Assembly: GCA_020744425.1 (NCBI GenBank)
Contig: JAGMUV010000020.1
Location: 806,001-870,000 of the forward strand
Length of the DNA stretch: 64,000 bases
DNA from: Dactylonectria macrodidyma
Lineage: Eukaryota; Ascomycota; Sordariomycetes; Hypocreales; Nectriaceae
Direction of reading: 5' to 3'
In this document: positions 56,028 through 64,000 of the stretch, piece after piece
Position numbering within the stretch: the first letter of the stretch is position 1
How the letters are laid out: each line of letters starts with the position of its first letter
Position numbers and translations under genes: made by a program
Notes under the pieces: generated by a model
Seen by the model: the letters and a program-made list of their open reading frames with translations, nothing else
Databases searched by the model: none
What the model was told of the DNA's origin: nothing

Positions 56028-56780
56028 TGCGTCAGGTCTCTGTCGAACAGGGGGGTAATGGGGAGCAAGATGCAAAAAGCTGGGGAAGATGACACCCAGA
56101 TGAACTGAGAGCTTCTATGGAGCCAATGGAGAATTCAGCATTAGAGGGTGGCCTCGGCAATCGTTATATATCTTAATGCCTTCAAGCGTACCCCGTGATG
56201 TACCTTCTTTATCTCAACGCCCAGACTGCATATCCGTAACCGATAACGTCGTAGGCTCTGAGTAACCCAATGGCAATCTTGAAGGTCAATGGGTGTTCCC
56301 TGTTGTGATGCTTTCCTGACGCGCAAGTGGCTAGTTTTCACGGGCCGGGTGTCCCGGTGACCAGCAGACAGTCATGATAGTTACTAGCGGAAGACTAGTT
56401 GCGGGGGCGGGGAAGCTCTAGCCGTGTCGGGTCTGTTATCACTGGTAGCGCGAGTGATACCAGAGATACGGAGAGATAGGCGAACTCAAGGACGTGGCCT
56501 AGCCTACGTACTAATTAGGGGCGTTGTTCATGTGGTCCGGAGGCGGGCCGTGCTGGCCGTGTCTCGCCGCGTTGGCCGTGACACTCAACACACGGACAGC
56601 AGGGACGGAGCACTCTCCGCCTCGATACAGATTGCAGATCACAGCTCCAAAGACTGCGGAAGAAGACGCTAGACAACATGGAGGTACCCATGTGGCCAAG
56701 TATGAAAGATGCGGTGCACCGACCACTTGACTGGAGTTAGTCGACTCTCACACAGCAATCAAGCGCCCAAGCATCTAATC
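56028..56780. promoter_or_regulatory. shared divergent upstream region of MFS and cupin genes
   Basis: 753 bp. Contains AGATACGGAGAGATAGG (56464-56480), similar to 29241-29255 in the monooxygenase promoter, and CGG/CCG-rich text around 56340-56420. No gene seen. Confidence 0.45.
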
Positions 56781-57480
56781 ATGGCTCAAACAGTCCAATG
56801 CTACTTCTTGAGTGGAACCAGCGATGCCCCGAATAATCAGCTGCCCGTGCTACACTATCGCAATGTGCTGCCGGAGCCGTACACAGAAGAAACTGCGACA
56901 CAGTTTTTGACATCAAACAAGTGGGAAAAAAGAGTGCGTAGACCATTCTAGTCGAAACAGCGCAACGAAGGTGTTAATTCTGGGTTCCAGGGGACATGGG
57001 GTCACATTGCAATTCGCCATTTCCACCCCAATAGTCATGAGTGCTATGGTAAACCAACCATATATATGCACACATGGGAGTTTAGTTTTGCTGATGTTTT
57101 CCAGGCATATTCAGAGGACAGTCCACACTACTTCTTGGTCAAATCTCGTCCAACAAAGGCAAGGGCGTCGAGGTCAATGTCAAAGCTGGGGACGTCATCG
57201 TCCTCCCCGCAGGCACCGCCCACTCTTCTCTTCAGAGTTCCCCAGACTATCGCTACATAGGTGTCTACCCGGAGGCAAGTCAACACTCATTCCCGAATCT
57301 AGGACGAATGTTGACCACGAGCAGGGTTGCCCCCGATGGAGGAATGAGACTGGGAAGAAGCCTGCCGCAGATTTCACGCAGGATATCAAGGACGTAGGGA
57401 TGCCTGAAATGGACCCTGTCCATGGCTTGGAGGGTCCATTGATGCAGCTATGGCGAAAACCGATCATCGCCAAACTGTGA
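56781..57480 (+). CDS. small cupin-domain protein (YjlB-like)
   Basis: Four exons, 56781-56933, 56991-57048, 57105-57274 and 57325-57480, give 178 residues. The single cupin barrel is assembled across introns: WGHIAIRHFHPNSHECYG (metal-type His and Glu of cupin motif 1), then IFRGQSTLLLG, and GDVIVLPAGTAHSSL as motif 2. The last intron has a GC donor (GAG then GCAAGT) in place of GT. This is the usual non-canonical GC-AG class and is needed to join VYPE to GCPRWRNETGKK. Small cupins of this type have no firm reaction assigned; some act as isomerases or metal-dependent hydrolases. Position between a carrier and the amine oxidase hints at the same small-molecule pathway. Confidence 0.85.
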
Positions 57481-57982
57481 AGGAAAATGGTCAGATCCAC
57501 GCAGTATAACTGATAAAATGAGTGTATTCTTGGATATCCATGTCTTTAAACGTGATCAAGCATACTTTGTTGGGGCAATTCCCGTGCAATGGTCCATTAT
57601 GTGCATGCAATTCCATGAGGTATATAGTGGTATATTCGTGTGATTTGGCTGAGGCACCAAAGATCAACATCAATACGCTATCCTCTCCATCGATGGCGAG
57701 TTGCTGGCACATAATCAAATAATAAAAGCACTACTGTGTTCGGCTGGGGGACAAGAAGAACACCACTTGATATGACGGTGCCGTAGGGTAGGTGAGACGT
57801 GCGGCAGAACCAGATCAGATAAGACCAGCAAAATAACATCATTAAAATAGTCAATAGAGCTATAACTAGGTAATTAGCTATAAAAAAAAGGAAATAAGGA
57901 AGTGATAGTATTTTAACTCGAGTTAGGGACAGGGGGTTTATACAGCTGCTTTGACAAGGAATAGAAATGAGGAGGATCATCC
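57481..57982. other. AT-rich intergenic, 502 bp
   Basis: Base composition shifts to AT-rich from about 57720, with runs such as a poly-A stretch near 57885. No coding frame. Probably old, mutated repeat or duplicated DNA leading into the tubulin remnant. Confidence 0.5.
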
Positions 57983-58502
57983 TCTAATGTTTCTGATACC
58001 GTTGTTAAGCTCTACAACACCACCCTCTTAGTCCACCAGCTTGTCAAGAACTCCGACGAGACATTCTGTATTAAAAATGGGGCTCTCTACGATATTTGCA
58101 TGCGAACTCTGAAGCTGCCCTGCCCGTCCTATGGCGATCATAACTATCTAGTCTCCGCTGTTATATCTGGTGTTATAGCCTGCCTTCAATTCCCTAGCTA
58201 ACTGAACTCTAGCCTCCGAAAGCTGGCTATGAATATAATGCCCTTCCCTCAGCTACAGTTCTTCGTAGTTAGCTTGTTCCCTTGACCCACTCCTTCCGTG
58301 CTGTCAGCGTCCCCGAGTTAGCTCAGCAAATATTCGATCCCAAGAACATAATAGCGGCATCCAACTTCTGACACGGACGCTACCTGACTTGCGCTGCAAT
58401 TTTGTGTATAATGTACACTGTCTGCTTTAATACTTCGCTAATATGTTGCAGCCATAGCAAGGTCTCCATGAAGGAGGTCGAGGACCAGATGCGCCACATT
58501 TA
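57983..58502 (+). pseudogene. degenerate beta-tubulin gene fragment
   Basis: Translating from 57983 gives the core of beta-tubulin in order: [20 protein letters not shown], then [73 protein letters not shown] and SKVSMKEVEDQM. A stop (TAA at 58199-58201) replaces the Gln before LNS, and a TGA replaces the Arg before HGRYL. Both are C-to-T changes. Several residues near 58280 (after FFVV) are lost or frame-shifted. An intron-like block with GTGTAT ... GCTAATATGTTGCAG still interrupts the reading before SKVSMKEV. So this is a mutated genomic copy and cannot encode a functional tubulin. It covers roughly residues 170-330 of the normal protein. Confidence 0.9.
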
Positions 58503-59602
58503 CGTAGTTGGACTTAGCTGCCCGAGCCTACATATATAAGGGAAAGAACTGGTTCATTGGGCTTAACTTATTTCACTCTCACTTCTTATAAACACATACT
58601 TGACTATTAACATAGGCCGATCCAATTACCTTAGACCTTTAGAGTACTAACTCAACAGCTTATCCACACACCATTCGTCTTACAATTGGTCACCGCCAAC
58701 TAGAGCTTTTATCATGACTGTTTCAGATGTCAAAACCATCGTCATAATAAACAGCATCGATATTATTAAATAATTTACCAGGGCTATCTGGCTTGGATAT
58801 TAGATTTCCGGTATTTTTAGAGAGTAGATTGTCTTTAGGGCTTGCTCACGTGGATCATATTCCTAGATTGATACTGTGTAGTAAGATTGTTAATTAATGG
58901 AAGCGTAGTATTACATCGCGAGTTATCAAAATCTTTGCTGTTATCTCCATCATCTTCTGTATCGGAGTTAACATCAGAAGGGATTTATATTAACTTATTA
59001 GAAGGCAGGCCGATCAGCTTTAATGCTTGAGCTAGCTTGCGTATTGTGGCCTTCCTGCTACCTCCTGGTGTTGTCCTGCTTCTCCCCACCACCTGTCTAC
59101 CCCCACACACTACTTTTTGCACAATTGAGGCATTTCTAAAACTCGATACTTCCGCGGCTGCCAAATATCAAGCTTTTGCCAAAGGTCACAGGAAAAAGCC
59201 GCCCTCTGTTTGGTTGGGTAGGTGGGCTCCATTTAAGATGGAATTGAATCCCCAACTGATGATCAACCCCTGATGCATAGAGCCCATGTTGACTTGAAGA
59301 TGCCATATATAATAGCCAATCACAAGCTTCATAAGTCGTGTCATCTCAATTAAATAGATTTCATTTCCCTTCCGAGTTGTCTTGTTTTAACACATCAGAG
59401 GCCAGTTGATAGACTCAAAACCCCATCACTTGGCGTCGTCAAAAAGGGATGCTTTTAGCCCATGAGATTGAGAAAATATCATAATATTACCAACACTCAC
59501 TAGAGAACGTTGAGAGAATTCACGAGACCTAGTAAATGATCAAGCTTTTGTATCGTAAAAAGAACCCCCCGAGCCCAGCTGTTGGTCTCTCGCCTGAGCT
59601 GC
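58503..59602. other. AT-rich intergenic, 1.1 kb
   Basis: Continuation of the AT-rich segment downstream of the tubulin remnant, then the 3' flank of the amine oxidase gene. I see no recognisable gene or intact repeat; transposon or duplication debris is possible. Confidence 0.45.
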
Positions 59603-61255
59603 TTATTCTTCCACTCCCCAGGTCAAGAAGCTACTGACAGCCCACCCATTAATGGAATCATATTCTCCATACTCCGTTGTTCCATGGAGAGTCTCATATC
59701 TCCTCATTTCTCCACTGGGGACGTTGGCACGGATCCTAGCTCCAAGGAGTCCAGCGATGCGGAGACCGACTTCTCGTCCCTCGAACCAAGCACCGTGCAA
59801 GAAGCCGTAGTACTGGGCAGAGTTGGCCTCTCCAGCAAACCAGAGACGATCGACGTTGGCTCGGAGATTTTGGTGCTTTTCGAGGGTCATACCAACGGGC
59901 CAGTTGGAGTACGAGCCATATGACATCCTGAGAAACATTAGTCAGAATGCTTATGGACTTCAAGCACAATGGGTTATCACTTACTCTGCCTCGCTCCATC
60001 TAGGGTACATGAATGCGGTTGGCTCAGGGATGTCCTTATCAGGGAACATGGCTCTGAGGACAACCATCATTTCATCCTTGGTCTTCTCGTCTGACTGCTG
60101 TTCGATCCGGTACGCCTCGGAATCAACCACGGTCGCAAAGATGATGTGGGAACCTTCGATGAAACCCTCGGTATCCAGTGATTGCCAAACTGGATAGTAG
60201 CCACGGGTGGCAGGGTCGGCGTAAAGGAAGAATTGCTTATCGGTGGGCCAGAAAGTCTCGTTGAACTGCATGAAGATCTTGGTGTAGGTGCCCATCTGGA
60301 ATTGGTCGATCGCGTCGGACTTCCAGCCGGGAAGTTCGGGACTAAAGTCAACGACATCGTTCTGAAGCACGCCGAGAGAGAATGTGCAGATGGCGTATTC
60401 GGCCTTGATACACTCGTCATCCTCCATACGAATAGTAACGCCCTCGTCGCTATACTTGATTGACTTTACAGTCGTGTTCAAGAGAAGACGACGGTCGTTC
60501 TTCTTGAGGAATGAATTTGCCTCCTTGATGACGAAGTAATTGAAGCCCCGCTGGTCCACGACAAAGTTGTTCTCATCACTGAACTGGTAGAAGGTGAGGT
60601 TGTAACCGGTGACGCCGAACTGGAAGCCAGATTGCTGAGGGGTGTAGGAAGTCTCCCAATCCCAATTCCACCACTCAACGGCTTGGGCCAGCATATCCTT
60701 CTTAGGCTTCCAGTTGGCCGCAGAGAGGCCAGCGCGCATACTGGTGTCCTGCAAGTTCTCCACCAGCGCAGCGCCGGCAATCTCTGCCGCAATGTCGTAC
60801 TTGGTTCCGAAGTCGTCCAACAGATCTGTGTAGTCGTTGTAACCGTTCTCGTCAAACGTTGAGATGGCATCGTAATCTGAGTAGGTGTTCTTGATACCAT
60901 ACTTCTTTCCCAGCGTCCAGATAGGATTTTCAGGACCGCCAGGCGATCCAAGGCCTTGAATCCAGTTGGCACCAAGCTCAACCACATAGGGCAAGCCGTC
61001 CGGTTTTGAACCGAAGGTGGTGTGTTTTACACGGCCGCCGATGTAGTCGTTGCGCTCCACGATGATGAAGTCAGAGATGGATGAATTTGAAAGTGCTTGG
61101 GCAGCAGTGATTCCAGCTACACCAGCACCGAGCACGGCCACCTTAGTCTTGCGGCATGTTTTCGCGCTTTCACTGCGTGGGACAGCAGCGGCGTCTGAGG
61201 AGTGGAGCAGAAGGCTGTATGCTGCTAGAGCAAGGGATTTTGACGAGGGCTTCAT
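59603..61255 (-). CDS. flavin-containing amine oxidase, polyamine-oxidase-like, with signal peptide
   Basis: Two exons, 61255-59985 and 59927-59603, encode 531 residues. The start is the ATG at 61255; the frame extends upstream only to a TTG. A secretion signal is visible at residues 1-24 (KSLALAAYSLLL then an Ala-rich cleavage region). The FAD Rossmann motif is VLGAGVAG (41-48), followed by ERNDYIGGRV and ELGANWIQG, as in polyamine and monoamine oxidases. The C-terminal FAD block is LWFAGEANSAQYYGFLHGAWFEGREVG. Many N-glycosylation-type sites (NLT, NTT, NET) fit export. The expected reaction is oxidation of polyamines or related amines outside the cell or in the endomembrane system, with hydrogen peroxide as by-product. 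Confidence 0.93.
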
Positions 61256-62692
61256 GATTGTTGATGCGGGGAGGGAATACAACTAGGCAGGATCAAAGAG
61301 GTTGCACCTAAGGAATATCGCTGCACCTAAGGACCATCCAAACACCGGGGGGCCTCACGACGGTGATAGGGCAGTTTATATACAAATCGAGCTGCAAGCT
61401 AGACAAATAGCTCACGACAGCCTCGGGGCCTTCACTACGCACATAGTATACTTCACAGCTTATCTCACTATCTGCCAAAAGCGAGAGCGACACAATCAAT
61501 CGGAAGCTGACGGCAACGCGCAAGTCGACGAAGCCAGGGAGATCCTAACCAATTTCCGGGGCCAATCCGAAACACTGGGGTTCGTGTCCATGGTATCCCT
61601 GGCCTTCCCGCGCGCCGATATGAACCTAGCCCAGCGGGTTGGAGGGCAGCTCAGCTGCTTCCGGAAGGTAAGATGCACTTGCAGCAAATGACCGGGATTG
61701 CGATCATGGCACATTGTGAAAGGCGCCGGTTGAGGAGTGCGTTTGCTAGCTGGCGCGCTAGCACTTTTGCTTCTGGAATAGGTATCGATCTCCGCGATGG
61801 ATCGGTTTGACCGAGTGGAGATGCACCACAGCTCTTATCGCACCGTATAGCACATGACGGTATCTCTGGGGTACAGATATCTTATCTTGTGATAGATTCT
61901 ACAGGGCACCCAACGCTTTGACAAGCAGGACATCTCACTTGGCAGCGAGAATCCCGTCGGGCCGTTTGCAGTAGCCACAGAAAGAAGGTCAGGCACATGC
62001 AACCATCTCGACTACCTAATCCTGCGATGTAACAATGCACCACGTGCATGGATCAAGGGACTGCGTAACGCGGGGAAGTGTCCCCGCTCATAGCCTTCCA
62101 CGCGGCTCATCCGGACGCTTGTCACTCTCCCCGCAAACTCGATAAGTACGGGTCGAACAAGACTGAGTTTCTATGCCGTAATCGACTTCCAATTCTAGAC
62201 AGTCAAATGAGAACAGTATGATTGGCGTCAGTGCACAGTTATGGCTCTCGGGCTAATAAGCCTCACTTACGCTTTTCTAGCCAAAGGCGCCAATGATCTG
62301 GAACCGCCAGGGTATCCAGTTCATGTTCAGGAACCAGGAATCAAGAAATGGCTCTCATTATTGCCGCAAGCCAGACCCTTTACACTACACTACATGCCAA
62401 AATGAATCGCAATTTGATGTACCCAACTAGGCTACGAGGAATGACTTTGGAACTAACCTAGTTCAAGCACACTTGATCCCTCTCTTTATCAAGCAAGGTA
62501 TTTGCCACCATCCCCCAATCCCCCTCCAGACCTGTAACACAACAAGAACGTTCAAGGTCAATGCATTCTGACTTTGAGCTCGATAGCCATACCAGATGCT
62601 GTCTGGGAGACATCGCATGTTTTTGGCCTCTGGTGAACTCATTGGTACGCTCCGAAGAGATATTCCCCACGCCGTCGTCTCCCTATTCTTCA
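61256..62692. other. intergenic, 1.4 kb
   Basis: Promoter of the amine oxidase gene and 3' flank of the decayed regulator. Frames at 61302-61691 and 62458-62753 lack motifs and splice partners. No gene seen. Confidence 0.5.
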
Positions 62693-63895
62693 CTAGGATA
62701 GCCATTCTTGCTGTTCCAGCTCCTGACGTGATCGGAACATCACATCTTTCCATTTTCTAGGCAAGACCTCAGAAATTGCTTGAATCTCGCGTTGTCCAGC
62801 ATCTCCGACCCACCAAGAAGTGCGCAGTATCTGAAGATGCCGAAAGTAATGAGCTAGAATCACCAATGCTCGTGGGCTCTGCTCCTCTACCAATTCTATG
62901 AATCGCGTATTACCCAGCCTCGGAGAGTCGATTATCATTTCGCAAACCCGATCTAGAGGGTCTTCGTTGCTCATTGCAACCCATATGCCACCAATAAGCT
63001 TAGAGTCGACTCGTATGCTTGTTGTACTTCGGAATCCCATCCCTCGGCCAACTCGTGACTCCCCCGGCGCCGCAGCAAGTGGGGCGGCCCCTGTCGGTTC
63101 TTTTTGGCTATGCTAGCTTCGAGATGATTGTTCACGGGAATGGGTTTGATCATCGGCCCAGAGGCTGAGCCGGCATTGCCATTCTCTAACAACCAAAGTT
63201 GGTGACTGATCGCAGAAGTACTACCAGTGGCTCTCATCCACTCTGTCGCCGGGGTGTATTACAGGAGTGGCCGTTCTTGCAACACGGCGAGGTAGTATCT
63301 ACGCAACATATCCGACGTGAGCCATACAACCTCCCGGTTATCTTTGCTGAGCTGCGGTATCTCTTTTGCGTGCTCTCGTACCGTCATGCCCAGGTAAATA
63401 TGACAAACATCCATGTGGCATTCCTTCTCCCCTGGATCGCGAGTTGCCAGGCGAAGACGGGACAAGGCGTACATGGAGTACAGTAAAGCATCTGATTCAA
63501 TTGCCAGGTGAGGAATGGCGCTCTCCCATATGATTTCAGATTTCTTATCTACAGCCAGTGGCCAGCCAGCGTTGAATTTGTAATGATGGAAGAGTTGTAG
63601 TTCAAGTTTGCGTCGGTTTGGAGACTCGATGGGAGCACAAACGATCTCCTCCCAGCCCGATGGGCTGGTGGCTACAATTCTAGGTTGATGTTGGCGGTCA
63701 TAATTGTAGGTCAATCTAATCTAACTACAGTCATCACATATCGGTTTCGTTTTATTGCACTACAGTTGAAGTGAGCTACGAGGTTATCTACAGCATGACG
63801 CAGGGCAGGGGGCTTCTTTGAAGTGCTCCGTAGACAGGCCATCAGCGATTGCTCACTTTGAGTTGTCGGGCTCTGCATTGCAGGCACCCATGTAT
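62693..63895 (-). pseudogene. decayed Zn2Cys6 transcription factor gene
   Basis: The zinc cluster is recognisable. GCLQCRARQLK ends at a GTGAGC donor near 63856. After an ACTGTAG acceptor comes CNKTKPICDDCS (63759-63724). The frame then meets TAG at 63723-63721, and the sixth Cys is missing. The following stretch (LTYNYDRQHQPR, ELQLFHHYKFNAGWP, IPHLAIESDALLYSMYALSRL) is a normal fungal_trans_2-type domain. A second in-frame stop, TAA at 63261-63259, interrupts LL-YTPATEWMRATGS. Near 63000 the frame shifts by one base before GGIWVAMSNEDPLDRVCEM. The frame of the zinc exon shows no ATG before an upstream stop. Two stops, a frameshift and a lost ligand mean it cannot make a working DNA-binding protein. 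Confidence 0.75.
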
Positions 63896-64000
63896 CGATT
63901 TTTCGGGAATGGGCTCGGCTGGCTGTTTTTTCCCTCGAGTGACTGGTTATGGTGCCTCTATGGATGCCCAGTTGCTTCTCTCTTGCTGTCCGCAGAATGT

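Noticed and set aside
61302..61691. 129-codon plus-strand frame in the amine oxidase promoter
   Set aside because: No recognisable features and no conserved-looking blocks.

Overview
The window is nuclear DNA of a filamentous ascomycete (Pezizomycotina, probably Sordariomycetes; the order is my inference). Nearly every gene is broken by introns of about 48-90 nt with GTRNGT-type donors and CTRAC-like branch sites. The gene content fits this group: Zn2Cys6 regulators, a fungal STAND-like protein, an ankyrin protein, many MFS carriers, and decayed copies with C-to-T type stops as expected from repeat-induced point mutation. Gene models were built by hand by joining reading frames at splice sites and checking the phase at each junction. 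No database search was run.

Layout. 1-25.4 kb is mixed: a siderophore-type MFS carrier (cut by the window edge), a large AAA ATPase with a Gln-rich tail, a STAND-like protein, an ankyrin protein, an AAAP amino-acid permease, a Zn2Cys6 regulator, a PhyH dioxygenase, a truncated MFS pseudogene, a GNAT acetyltransferase, a small conserved protein and a second Zn2Cys6 regulator. 25.4-28.8 kb holds a divergent pair, a choline-monooxygenase-like Rieske oxygenase and a sarcosine-oxidase-like flavoenzyme, which fits N-demethylation of a betaine- or amine-type compound.

29.4-48.7 kb is the most striking block. It holds a type I Baeyer-Villiger monooxygenase, an extradiol ring-cleavage dioxygenase, a phenol-hydroxylase-like flavoprotein, an SDR, a fumarylacetoacetate-hydrolase family enzyme and three Zn2Cys6 regulators. 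The genes lie in alternating convergent and divergent orientation. Together they read as a candidate meta-cleavage route for an aromatic compound: aryl ketone to ester, phenol hydroxylation, ring opening, then cleavage of the ring-opened acid. A 14-bp sequence (GAAGATCCTCCGAA) occurs once in the dioxygenase/hydroxylase promoter and twice in the SDR/regulator promoter. A degenerate form occurs three times in the hydrolase/regulator promoter. This suggests one regulon.

49.1-61.3 kb carries a likely second catabolic group: amidase, two MFS carriers, a cupin and a secreted polyamine-oxidase-like flavoenzyme. Between the cupin and the oxidase lies an AT-rich stretch with a mutated beta-tubulin gene fragment. 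The right end holds a decayed Zn2Cys6 regulator with two in-frame stops, a frameshift and a damaged zinc cluster.
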